Origin: Macrosoma leucophasiata
Taxonomy: Eukaryota > Arthropoda > Insecta > Lepidoptera > Hedylidae
Direction of reading: 5' to 3'
DNA: 64,000 bases
Assembly: GCA_036365455.1 (NCBI GenBank)
Contig: JAWQUS010000010.1
Span: 17,160,501-17,224,500, forward strand
Shown here: in pieces, positions 1 through 9,840 of the stretch
How positions within the stretch are numbered: position 1 is the first letter of the stretch
How the letters are laid out: the number at the start of each line of letters is the position of its first letter
Position numbers and translations under genes: made by a program
The notes under the pieces: generated by a model
Databases searched by the model: none
Seen by the model: only the letters and a program-made list of their open reading frames with translations
Told to the model about the DNA's origin: nothing

Positions 1-111
1 CATTGTGATTAAACTCAAATTATACCCGAGGGTCGGGGAGTAATTGGGGAAGTGAGTATACTTGACTGCTTCAGTACATAGTGTAAAATCGTTTATATAT
101 TATTATTATTA

Positions 112-235
112 TTGGGATTTTTCCATTTACTGGAAATTTCCCAGTATCTACCTCAAAGTTTGGTAATGTGCCCGGATATATCAATATGCTAGCCACCTGT
201 TATATGAGCCAAAATGGAAACGGCGAATCGTAAGA
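112..235 (+). repeat. tRNA-derived SINE, fragment (family 2)
   Basis: The stretch matches the inner part of the full SINE at 57217-57538 in opposite orientation: TTTCCATTTACTGGAAATTT, then CAGTATC, then GGTAATGTGCCCGG and a diverged GCCACCTGTTATATGAGCC. The tRNA-like head is missing. It is joined directly to a copy of another repeat family at 246. Confidence 0.6.
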
Positions 236-245
236 GCCGGCTTGG

Positions 246-414
246 TCCTTTAATTACCGGCACAGAGGCATATCACCTTAGGCCTCAGAAATGGTAACGC
301 ATCTGCATTTTAACCTCTGATCTTTGTGTAAGTGTCTATAGGCTGCAGGCATCACTTAACATCAATGTGAACTGCATGCTTGTTTGCCACTTTCATTGCA
401 TAAAAAAACAGAAA
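246..414 (+). repeat. Interspersed repeat family 3, 3' part
   Basis: This is a partial copy of the most frequent repeat in the window. Hallmarks in order are ACCGGCACAGAGGCAT, GGTAACGCATCTGCATTTT, GTGTCTATAGGCTGCAG, CATCACTTAACATCAATG and an A-rich end. The tail suggests retroposition, but no RNA polymerase III boxes are visible, so its class (SINE-like or LINE-tail derived) is left open. The full-length example is 5104-5390. Confidence 0.65.
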
Positions 415-522
415 AGTTAATGCTGAAGCCTGTAGACTAATGCATAAAGCTGGAGGTCAAAATGCAGATGCGTTACGTCCCTGAAGTAGTGAACTATAAA
501 CTATTTTGCCGCAGTGATAGTT

Positions 523-745
523 ACTACCCAGTTGGTCCAGCGGTGTGAGACAACTGCTTGAATTTTGAATTTTTTGAATTCGAAGGGTCGCGGGTTCGAT
601 CCTCGCACCGGGACAAATATATGTATGGCCTACAGATATTTGTTTCGGGTCTGGGTGTTAGTGTATGTGTTGTATGTGTACAACGGCACCCACGACACAG
701 GTTTATACCTAATGCGGGGCTGTGAGTGTAAGCGTATTTAGTTTA
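523..745 (+). repeat. tRNA-derived SINE (family 1)
   Basis: The head has a box A-like GTTGGTCCAGCGGTGTGAG and a box B GGTTCGATCC, as in tRNA genes. The body reads CAGATATTTGTTTCGGGTCT and GTGTTGTATGTGTACAACGG and is shared with copies at 20785-21010 and 51880-52083. It lies in an intron of stomatin copy A or upstream of it. Confidence 0.75.
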
Positions 746-1322
746 TTTTTTTACTACGGGACCATACATTACCATCTCACCGCAACACGATAGTTCTTAA
801 TACAAGCGACGGACTAGCCATATAGTCAAGGTGACGTTTGCCAGCTGGACCTCAGTCTACTCGGGCCTATCACGGTTCTGGCTGATGGAGCTTGCCACAA
901 GCATCTGTCTTAGGCTCCCCGCCCACTAACCAGTCATAGCGAATGGAGCCACAAGGGGCCGACCGCCTAACTCAAATGCTTTCCTGATTCTTTCAATTAT
1001 GACGCTATCCTGTCAGCCTCGTACCGCCTAACGTTTGCCTGTAACTGTTTTCGTCAACAGGTACATACTTTAGAGCAAAACTTTCTAATACGCAGTACGA
1101 AACTGACAAAACGACGCCATAACCGAAAGCGTCACGAAAGCATCACAAAAGCATGAGAGTTATTTGGTTGGCCCCCTGGGCTCCTATAACTCAGTCATGG
1201 AGATACCATTACGGTAGATACATAGATTACGATACGGTGATGCAAACACCCTCGAGCTCCGATACCGGATTTTTACTATTATCATCAGTAAATAATTCGC
1301 ATGTTTTAATTTAAAATTTCAG
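746..1322. other. Intron sequence, no gene seen
   Basis: No exon-like reading frame was found here. The upstream exons expected for stomatin copy A (membrane hairpin and first half of the SPFH domain) are not in this stretch or anywhere before it, so they should lie left of the window. The 3' end is a plausible polypyrimidine-poor acceptor ending in AG at 1321-1322. Confidence 0.5.
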
Positions 1323-3614
1323 CGCATCGTTGCGTCTTCTAGCGGCAACCACTCTTCGGAACGTGTTGGGTACCCGTGACCTGGCACAGCTTCTGTCAGA
1401 CCGGGAAGTCATCAGTCAGATGATGAAAGCCAACTTGGATGATGCCACCGAACCTTGGGGTGTAGAGGTGGAGCGAGTTGAGATGTAATGCTATTTTTAT
1501 TGCGTTTTATTTTACATAGGCGGCTCGTCTCGATATACGATTCGAGTCGTATCTACTTCACCGGGCAAGCAGCTAATGCAGATGTCTCTAATTTTTTTTC
1601 ATCATCATCATTCATCCTTAATTCAGCAGAAAGACGTCCACTGCTAGCAAAAAGTTTCCCCCAAAGAAGAAAGGCATAGGATTACACAAGTGAAAGGGTT
1701 GAAGGATTCCGATTAGCACACCTTACCAAAAGCACTTTGATCCGCAAATCCTCGGTTTAATTTGCGTTTATTATCGTCGTCTGATCCAAAGTGACTGCGT
1801 TTATTTATCCGGCTCGAAGAACCACAAGTAATGTTGCGGAATTGGAGGCAAGATAGGTATATTATAGATTTTTGTTGTAACGTATGTAACGTTTATTAAC
1901 TCATTATTATTACAATAGTAAAGATGGCGCGAGTGCCCCGTTGTCCTGGCCGCGTTGGCCAATCACAAATCATACGCATATCGCAGGCGTCCCCATTGGA
2001 CCGATTCCAAACGAAGCAGTCAGATTAGCTATATGCACGCGCACGCACAAAGCGCGCAGTTTTTGAATCCTTCACCATTTCGCACCTTTAGAATTGAAGT
2101 GATACTCGTATATCTCATAAAAACAAACGACTTAAAAACATGTAATCTATCAAATTATTAATAATTTAATAGTGGTTATTAAGTTTAACATGTAATCTAT
2201 TAAATTATTTATAAACTATTCCGTAATTTGATAGATTACAAATGTATTACTCGTAATTTTTTAACAACTCCATAGAATATATTTATATATTTTTTTTCAT
2301 AACATTAATCTAACCTAAAACTCTACAAAGCGCGTGGCCCGACACGCACTTGACCGGTTTTACTTATGCTATACATATTATAAATGCAAGCGAAATTTCC
2401 ATTCATTCCAGTAAAGACGTCCGACTACCAACGCAACTTCAAAGAGCAATGGCGGCTGAAGCAGAAGCGGAAAGAGAAGCACGAGCCAAGATCATCGCTG
2501 CTGAGGGAGAAATTAAAGCATCGAAGGCTCTAAGAGAGGCCTCCATGGTGATGGTTGATAACCCTATGGCGTTACAGGTAAGAATAATTATGAATACTCC
2601 ACGTAAATATAAATTAAGGCATCCGGAATTCTTTCGCAAGTGCAGTCAGTCAACCGAATAATGGCGGTCGAACCGTTCCAAAACGGCGGTAGTAAATGTA
2701 GGCAGAGGACAACGTCCCGCGATAAAACTACCGCCACTGCGATCACCAGGATCGCATAATTAGCGTGACAATAATTATGACATACGATTAACGTGACCAT
2801 TTTTATCGTCACATAAAACGAGACATTTTCAAAATTAACGGTCAAAGAACTAGAGGGAAGACGTTGACTTTTGAACGCCATGTTACACCCTATAAATTAA
2901 AACCCTAAGTATTGTTTTAAGTATCTGAGGGACAACTATTGATTTTTTTTAAAAAACTAGTTTTTGGCTTTATCTCGCGTATATTAAATTAAAACGATTA
3001 TTTAAAATCGAACCTGTCGTTTCGGTCGATTTTCAGCTTCTGTGGTCTCGGGCAGACTGAGGTGGTTTTTGTCTGACAGTAGTTTGAAAAATTATTATGT
3101 GCAGCCACCTCCATCTATTTCGCAAACGTCTTGCGTAGCTTTCAGGCTGAACATAAAAGTTACTAATTGTACATATTGATACATATGATGCAATAGCGCA
3201 TCTTTAGGAGAGGCCTTTCTCCTGCAGTCTTTCGGCTGAAATGATGATGATGATGAGATAATAATCAGCAACTTTTTTGGAACTCCTCTTAAATCTACTG
3301 CACATCCAATTTAATTATAATTTACTAAAAAATATACCTACTTAGTGTTTCTAAAATGGTTGTACACAATACAACAACAAATAATCATTCTAAAGTACTT
3401 AGTTAGTTAAAAGGTTGCATCTGCAAGTCAGAAATCTGAAAGCAATATAATTCATTAACAATATCAATTTTGTCCACAGTTGCGCTACCTCCAGTCCCTA
3501 AACACGATTTCGGCGGAGAATAACTCAACGATAATATTTCCATTCCCCATGGACTTCCTGAAGACATTTTTGGGTGGCGGCGCTCGGAGCACATCACCCA
3601 ATCTACAAATATAG
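1323..3614 (+). CDS. Stomatin-like protein, copy A (3' exons only)
   Basis: A stomatin/band-7 (SPFH) protein, a membrane-associated scaffold that oligomerises at the inner face of the membrane and modulates channels. Three exons are visible: 1323-1484, 2412-2577 and 3480-3614 (TAG stop). Joined, they encode the second half of the SPFH domain (LLAATTLRNVLGTRD, WGVEVERVEIKD), the helix AMAAEAEAEREARAKIIAAE and the C-terminal LRYLQ and FPFPMDFL motifs, ending about 20 residues later. The splice joins are GT-AG and keep frame; the split codon AT|T gives the I of VEIKD. Exon lengths 162 and 166 equal those of copies B and C. This copy is closest to canonical stomatin. Its 5' exons are outside the window. 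The family is certain; the exact paralogue is not. Confidence 0.88.
1590..1770 (+). repeat. Degenerate CATCATCAT-type repeat
   Basis: TTTCATCATCATCATTCATC followed by CAGCAGAAAGACGTCCACTGC resembles the common insect repeat in which CATCATCATTTCAGCC precedes GTCCACTGCTGGACATAGG. It lies in an intron of stomatin copy A. Similar pieces are at 3185-3260 (opposite strand) and 21015-21080. Confidence 0.45.
1771..2411. other. Intron of stomatin copy A
   Basis: AT-rich intron with no recognised element. A short motif, AACATGTAATCTATYAAATTAT, occurs twice in tandem near 2136-2209 and again in part, inverted, near 2228. Confidence 0.4.
3185..3260 (-). repeat. CATCATCAT-type repeat fragment
   Basis: Read on the minus strand it begins CTCATCATCATCATCATTTC, continues AGCCGAAAGACTGCAGGAG and then AAAGGCCTCTCC, the arrangement seen in a widespread insect repeat. 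It sits in the last intron of stomatin copy A. Confidence 0.5.
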
Positions 3615-3721
3615 TTTATTATGTATTTGATGTAAAAATTCTCTAATGGTCCCCAAAACAAAAGTCTAGTCTTAGGGACTCACGTTCATTGGTCGTTAGA
3701 GTATTTTTTGAATTGTCATTT

Positions 3722-3964
3722 TTTTTTATTTTATGTAATGAAGGTGGCAAACAACGATGCAGTTCACATTGATGTTAAGTGATGACTGCAGCCTATAGAC
3801 ACTTACACAAAGATCACAGGTCAATAAGCAGATGCGTTGTAGTTGTGATAGTTATTAAGGGGCTATACCATCTACCCGGAACACGATAGTGCTGAACACT
3901 ACCATTTAGCGGCAGATAGATTAGGTAATGCGGTGGTACCTACGCTCTCGAGCTACTACACTTA
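3722..3964 (-). repeat. Interspersed repeat family 3
   Basis: A nearly full-length but diverged copy on the minus strand: GCAGTTCACATTGATGTTAA, GTGATGACTGCAGCCTATAG, then GAACACGATAGTGCTGAAC and TACCATTTAGCGGCAGATAG. It follows the stomatin copy A stop codon by about 110 bp and may lie inside its 3' untranslated region. Confidence 0.7.
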
Positions 3965-4082
3965 GCCGGGGCCCCACGATATTTGTTAAAGTTACTAACA
4001 GATTTCTTTAATTTAGAGAAGGATGTGAAATGTTATAATAACTTTAACTTGTTCTTGGATTATCGTGGTGCAACCCAGGCTT
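3965..4082. mobile_element. Short MITE with terminal inverted repeats
   Basis: The ends are GCCGGGGCCCCACGATATTT and, inverted, GCCTGGGTTGCACCACGATA. Both flank GTTAAAGTTA/TAACTTTAAC. A second copy with clearer ends is at 26013-26111. It abuts a family-3 repeat on its left. Confidence 0.6.
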
Positions 4083-4466
4083 AGAACTCTACCACCAGTA
4101 CAGTATTTCGTAGAAGACTGCAAATGGTGACATGAGCTGTATACCGGCGAGTTAGTAACCAATTAAAGTATTCATTAATTTAATAAATAGTCTAATTTCT
4201 GAGGATTATGGTCTCTAGTCTCTTAGAATAATCTTGTGTCCATTGACTTTGACTCCGGTCTGGATTCCAGATTGTTGTCTATTGGAATTTACTTGAGGAG
4301 ATATATTTTTAATCTACGAATATGTGAAGTGTATAATATCGTTAATCGATCTCTTTCTGAATTGTATTTAGGTAATCATTTATATTTTTAAGTTAATGTT
4401 TCTAGTCAGCTTAGTCAAGTAAACTTGTAATTGATTCTATGTGTGTAGGTATCTAACTACTTGTAC

Positions 4467-4472
4467 AATAAA
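4467..4472 (+). terminator. Candidate poly(A) signal, stomatin copy A
   Basis: AATAAA lies about 850 bp after the copy A stop. An earlier AATAAA near 4181 is equally possible; the sequence cannot decide between them. Confidence 0.35.
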
Positions 4473-5103
4473 GTTATAAATAATTAAGTAAGTATATATC
4501 TGTTTTTTATTTGTATATTAATTTTTAATATCCTATGTAGACAGTGTAAGAAATAGACAATGAACTGTATATACGAGAACATAGATAAGCGATAAAGTCG
4601 ATTAAGATGTAACTTTCTACTTGGAGGAACTGAGCAGAGATTTGAAATTACAAAAGAAAGTAAGTTCACTGTTGAGCAATCTCAATACTTATTGCGCAAT
4701 TGGAGCATAATTGGAAAATCTTATCTAATTAAAAATTAAGTTCTAGTTTCATATTCAAAGTTTTATTTCAACACTATTAACATTTCACCTTGCAAAACGT
4801 TTCTAAAACATAATAATATGGTTATAATTAATGATGATGTTTCCATGCCTAATCCAAAAGCCGTAATTGTTTCAAGTTGAAGGCGATTTATAAAAGGTGC
4901 GGACAGGAAGATCCTTCCTGTTAGAAATTGATATCTTTTAATTGTTTAAACACCGGATGGTTGTTTCCTGAACGTTTAAGCGCAATTCCGTGTAACCACA
5001 CCTTCCGAGATTTTGTTCTTGTTGCTGGCCCATCACTCTCTAATAAATAAAATCTTATTGGGTATCAGCTTACCATGGATTACTCATGTTCTGTTATTTT
5101 AGA
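4473..5103. other. Intergenic, stomatin A to B
   Basis: AT-rich spacer without a supported gene or repeat; only short chance reading frames occur. Confidence 0.4.
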
Positions 5104-5390
5104 CTGGTGGTAGAGCTCCAGTGACGGAGCTCGCGGACGTAGGCACCACCGCATTACCTAATATACCTACTTGCCGCTAAATGGTAGTGTTCAGCACTAT
5201 CGTGTTCCTGTCAGGTGGTAATGTACGGCCCTGTAATTTCCGGCACAGAGGCATAACACCTGCCCCAGGAGCGGCAGCGCATCTGCATTTTGACCTCTGT
5301 TCATTGTGTAAGTGTCCATAGGCTGCAGTCATCACTTAACATCAATGTGAACTGCATGCTCGTTTGCCACTTTAATGACATCAAAAAAAA
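5104..5390 (+). repeat. Interspersed repeat family 3, full-length copy
   Basis: The best complete copy. It starts GGTGGTAGAGCTCCAGTGAC, continues CACCACCGCATTACCTAAT, TGGTAGTGTTCAGCACTATC, CGGCACAGAGGCATAAC and ATCACTTAACATCAATGTG, and ends in an A-rich tail after GTTTGCCACTTTAATGACAT. About 285 bp. Copies of varying length recur on both strands throughout the window. Confidence 0.75.
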
Positions 5391-5413
5391 TGTGCATAAT
5401 TATTACAATTCTA

Positions 5414-6290
5414 GGATCCCGCTGCAGAATTATTTTGTTCATCGAGATATGCTGCAAACCTATTTTTTACGCATATTTATGATCTACAGAATATATTATA
5501 TATCCACTAGGTCAAAGAGTATACAAATACTTGCACTAGGTTGCCTATCAAGAGATGGCCGCTAGTATTTAGTAGTTTTAGAGTATTGAGTCTTTCTAAA
5601 TAAAATAAATAAATATATTTCTGATTCTTATGAAATTTCGTTTGTATGGGTGACGGTAGAAGGCATTTTGCAAAACTCCAAAGCCTAACCTACTGTATGT
5701 TTTTCTTATACTGTGGTAAGAATCTGTCGCGATTCATAACAATCTGCAGAATCATTTTGTTCATCAAGATATGCTGCAAACCTAATTTTTACGCAACTTT
5801 ATAATCTAGAGAATATACTCGTATATCCACTAGGTAGGCAACCTAGTGGATATACGAGTATATTCTAATCAAAATATGACCGCAAGTATTTTTAATTAAA
5901 TTATTTTATCTTTAACAGCCAGCAATTCTTATTTGCTGCTGATTTAATTTAGCTCCCGTATACCATAATAACGAAAAAAAAAATTTTTATATATTATATA
6001 AATTATACATGTAACCTACGTCATGGACGTAGAAAGTTATCGGGGCGGAATGAAAATACGTAGGGGCGGCCAAGTGCGCAACGGCAGACGTGATTTTTCA
6101 GAGTCTTTCTACATATTGCCGTGAGGTAAACGATATTTGATTGAAAAAACAAATACATATAAAAAAATAGTTGCGGCCATTTTTTATAGTGGATATAACA
6201 TATTCTCTAGGTTATAAATATGCGTAAAAATTAGGTTTGCAGCATATCTGGATGAACGAAATGATTCTGCAGTGGGATCCTAACCTATAC
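5414..6290. mobile_element. Foldback DNA element with ~97-bp inverted ends
   Basis: The left end GGATCCCGCTGCAGAATTAT matches the inverted right end GGATCCCACTGCAGAATCAT and stays similar for about 97 bp, to the ATATCCACTA motif. TA flanks both ends (5412-5413 and 6291-6292), the target of Tc1/mariner-type insertion. There is no transposase frame. An extra internal copy of the terminal repeat begins near 5748 and runs into a perfect 26-bp inverted repeat at 5810-5866. The element lies just upstream of stomatin copy B. Confidence 0.8.
5810..5866. repeat. Perfect 26-bp inverted repeat, 5-bp loop
   Basis: Arms 5810-5835 and 5841-5866 are exact reverse complements around AGGCA. Each arm contains TATATCCACTAGGT or its complement, the inner edge of the element's terminal repeat. 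Two terminal repeats therefore appear to have met head to head inside the foldback element. Confidence 0.85.
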
Positions 6291-6426
6291 AGATTTAAAG
6301 ATTTTGTAAACTTCTTTGCCAGATCTGTCTGAATACCAATTTGCCAATTTATACTTGTCTATGAATATGACATATTTCACAAAATCACCTCACATTATTT
6401 ACCATAAATACTGTTTTTATGTCACA

Positions 6427-9324
6427 ATGTCTCAAACGTTATTGGAAAATAAATCACCTAACAGGATTCCTAATGGTACATTTCAATGAATGCTTCCGCT
6501 TTGCATTAACACATTGTTAAAATGAATCAATATTTACATTAACTATTCATTTGCAGACATGAGAAGAGAAACCTTAGAAGAAAAAATATTTCGGATATTC
6601 GCTATTTTGTTGATTATATTGTGCCCTTTAACGTTGTTGTGTTGCTTCAGGGTCAGTATCTATGCTGTAAACGAATATAATTAGATGTATAAGCATTTTC
6701 CAAAATCTAAGTAGTTTCAACACTGATGCATCATCATGTGGTAAAAAAATTAGATAAAATCTTCACTCTCAAATTCATCTTCGTGATTCCTGAATATATT
6801 TTGTACAACTGTTACGATGACAACGTACTTTCACGCCTGTAATCCCCGAAGGGGTAGGCAGAGGTAAATGCATGCATACCCACGATTCGCAGTTACGTTT
6901 TGGCTCATGTGTTGCATGAGCCAAAACGTAAAACGCTAGCGAATCTGTTAACATCTCCGGTCACATTATGAAACGCCGAGGTATTGGGGAATTTCCAGAA
7001 AATTTAAAAATCCTCATAAAACCAGAAATAAAGGGTTCAACATCTCCGGTAGTCCCCATCTCGGGAATCGAACCCAGGAGCAGCACTAGTAGCCTGCTAA
7101 TGCTGAACTGCTGGATAACAAGGAATTTAAATTCACAAATCTACACAAACATTAACTCAACTTATGTTAAAACTATTATTTCATCATTCTTATTATTTAC
7201 TTCATGAATTAGGTCGTTAAACAATACAAAAGAGGAGTGATTCTGCGATTTGGCAGAATTAGAAGCGATTCACCAGCAGGGCCCGGTATTGTCTGGGTTA
7301 TACCATGTACAGACAGTATGGTTTTAATAGACCTTAGAACGCAGTCATTTAACTTACAGCCCCAAGAGGTATAAGATATTATGCTTGACGTATTTTTTTA
7401 ATGACACGTTTAAAGAAATAATTCAAACGTGTATTATTATTGGTTTCAGATCCTCACAAAAGATTCCGTCACGGTGACAGTAGATGCTGTAGTTTACTTC
7501 CACGTATTTAAACCACTCGATTGTTTAGTAAACGTTCAATCACACAAGTAGTCTATAATCACTTTTAAATTGATATTGTAAAATTCTTAACTGTATTATA
7601 GACTTGTAATAACTCCTTATGATTGTAGACGCGCAACAGAACTTCTGGCGGTGGCACTTCTGAGAAATATTTTAGGCCAATTCACTTTGACAGATTTGTT
7701 AACCACGCGTAAATCGATAAGTTACGCTATTAAAAAAGAAATAGATAAAGGAACAACAGACTGGGGTGTTGAAGTTGAACAAGTAGAAATGTGTGTAATA
7801 TCATATTCAATTTTATGTAGTGAAGTGGCAAACAAGCTTACAGTTCGTATAGATAGTACGTCGTACTGTAGTCTATAAACATCTGCATCAAACTAGATAT
7901 TTCAAAATAATAATATGTTTATGTCAAAAGGTTAGTGAAGCCAGCCCTGGAGGACTCTTCGATGCCAGTTTTGAAGAACCCCATATTGTAGCCTACCATG
8001 TAAGGAACACCTCAACGGGAAGTTCGTTCCACAATTTGCACGTTCTAGGCGAAAACGAGATGCGTAGGCCTAAGTTGTGAACACTGCCATTAGCGTCAAA
8101 TAGATAAACTAAATAATACAGTAGTTTCTACGCCGGCTAGGTCCGTTCTTGGAGCTCTACCTTTTTCAGTTACTTTTACTACCTTCCTTCTTGTATTTGC
8201 ATATGATTTACTAGGCTAACGTAGGTTTTAGATAATTATTATAATTTGTCATTCATAGAAAGTGAAATACGTCACATCAATTAAATAAAAATAGTAGGAT
8301 AGGGAGAGGGAAAGGAAGAGAGGAACAATGAAAACGATTAGATATTAGTAATTTACAGAGCTCCCAAAATTATGTCTTGTTTTTTGTTACAGAAAAGATG
8401 TAATTCTTCCTTTTGAGCTACAAAAAGCAATGGCAGCAGAAGCTGAAGGAACTCGTATAGCTAAAGCCAAAATTATCGAGGCAGAGGGAGAAATAAAAGC
8501 AGCTGAAAATCTAAAGGAGGCATCTCAACTTATGATGGAAAAGCCGCAAACAATGCTTGTGATTACATTTTTTAATTTTGAAATTATGAAACAGAACCGA
8601 ATTGCCTCGATGGCTATGTAGTAATATCTACCGCAGCTAAAATTCAGTTGGTTCTGAACGAGGAGTATATTCCCAAGCAAATACATCATTGAACTTTTAG
8701 TCAAATATTATCTACTTCCTTCTGCGGAACCCGTCATTTCCGTTTTTGTGTAGATGCTTAAATATAGATAAACAAGCTGAAGTAGTTACTTGTCAATTAT
8801 CTGGACTTTGTTTTTGTTTGCGAAATTTATTACATGAAAAACCCATACACAAACCAGGGACTCGAAAAAAACCTCAGACTTTTCCGTATCTCTGGGTCGA
8901 AGTAATGTTAAGATAATAAATACTTCAGTTGTCTACTGATAGCAGGAAACTTCTTTGCTGAGGATACAGTTAAGTTAATGAAATTACGCTTATAAATAAA
9001 TGTCGCTCTTTTTTTCAGCTACGATACTTACAAACATTAAATTTTGTAGCGGCGCAGCAGTCTACAACCATAGTTTTTCCGTTCCCAATGGAAATCCCTG
9101 ACCACCGTGGAACATTCAACCAAAAGTATGTATCTACTTTCTATAAATTTATTACCACGCTTGGCTTGTGGAGTGGCAATCCTAGTGACAGTAGCTTTAT
9201 CGCGAGACTCTGCTGCCAGCCCAGATTTTCTTGGCCTTTGGGATATCGTATAAGTAGAACTTGTTGTGAGTACTTGGCATATTTTTTCAATGTTCTTTAC
9301 TTGCCGCAAAATTGTAGTGTTTAG
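6427..9324 (+). CDS. Stomatin-like protein, copy B
   Basis: A second SPFH/stomatin paralogue. Exons by splice signal, frame and match to copy C: 6427-6475, 6557-6651, 7213-7368, 7450-7547, 7629-7790, 8393-8558, 9019-9324. The first exon starts MSQTLLENK. Exon 2 holds the intramembrane hairpin (ILLIILCPLTLLCCF, with the conserved Pro). The SPFH part has KRGVILRFGRI, AGPGIVWVIPC, DLRTQSF, KDSVTVTVDAVVYF, LLAVALLRNILG and WGVEVEQVEIKD, then AMAAEAEGTRIAKAKIIEAE and LRYLQTLN with FPFPMEI. Sixth-exon donor (CTT|GTGATT) is weak, and L replaces the usual Q before it. After FPFPMEI the frame runs about 80 residues unlike other copies (total about 343 aa). A GTATGT at 9127 could instead splice to an unseen exon. 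The C-terminus is therefore uncertain. Confidence 0.82.
6822..7130 (-). repeat. tRNA-derived SINE (family 2) in intron
   Basis: On the minus strand the head carries box B GGTTCGATTCC, and the far end carries CCCCTTCGGGGATTACAGG, as in the complete copy at 57217-57538. The middle differs: a perfect 17-bp inverted repeat (6893-6909 and 6915-6931, GTTTTGGCTCATG arms) replaces the usual sequence. It lies in the second intron of stomatin copy B. Confidence 0.75.
7812..7885 (-). repeat. Family 3 repeat fragment
   Basis: GTGAAGTGGCAAACAAGCTT, then ACAGTTCG and CTGTAGTCTATAAACATCTG, resemble the 3' end of family 3 on the minus strand. Lies in the intron after exon 5 of copy B. Confidence 0.5.
7935..8165 (-). 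repeat. LINE fragment joined to family 3 fragment
   Basis: Positions 7935-8060 (TTTTGAAGAACCCCATATTG, GGGAAGTTCGTTCCACAATT) match the region at about 31920-32000 inside the LINE fragment at 31798-32540. From about 8060 the text changes to family-3 sequence ending GGAGCTCTACC. A chimeric repeat inside an intron of copy B. Confidence 0.6.
8698..8778. repeat. 81-bp segment duplicated in inverted orientation
   Basis: This segment (ATTATCTACTTCCTTCTGCG ... ATATAGATAAACAAGCT) is the reverse complement of 10358-10438 with a single mismatch (GTC versus TTC). It lies in the last intron of copy B. The partner forms the loop of the large hairpin in copy C's first intron. Confidence 0.9.
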
Positions 9325-9840
9325 CGTAATACTTAAAATGTTTTATAAGAGGTGTATGAGCGGTAGTGTGTAACCTTAGTGGTTTAAAAAGTAGTTTACG
9401 ACCATTACAGTGCTCTTTGTTTACGACCCATTTTCATAACTAATAAATATAATATGGTAAACAAAAAAAAATCGTTCAATCCGTTTCAGCGGAGTTTGGT
9501 CACAACACAGACCAATCAGCCTTCCTCTGTCACAAACACTGTGAATTGATATTTATTGTACTCTGTAGACACGAGAATTTGTTATACCTACTTAATAGAA
9601 AAGAAAGATATTGAGGGCAGTATGTATTCCTTTTTACCATAGTAAATATTTTCTTTCTTTTTTTTTATTATTCATTAATTATTCTGGAAAAAAAACATAG
9701 AGCTTATACAGAGATTATAATTTCTGATGAAAACTCTGGTTTATTTGCTGTGACCATGAATGACAGGATGACATTTATCAATCTATACATTTGGTACGCT
9801 GTGACAATAAAACTCTATTTATTTACATAATTCTTACACA
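9325..9840. other. Spacer between stomatin copies B and C
   Basis: Probably holds the 3' untranslated region of copy B and the promoter of copy C. AATAAA at 9442-9447 is a candidate poly(A) signal for copy B. ACAGACCAATCAGCCTTC near 9508 recurs near 16618, a small dispersed repeat. No TATA box stands out. Confidence 0.4.
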
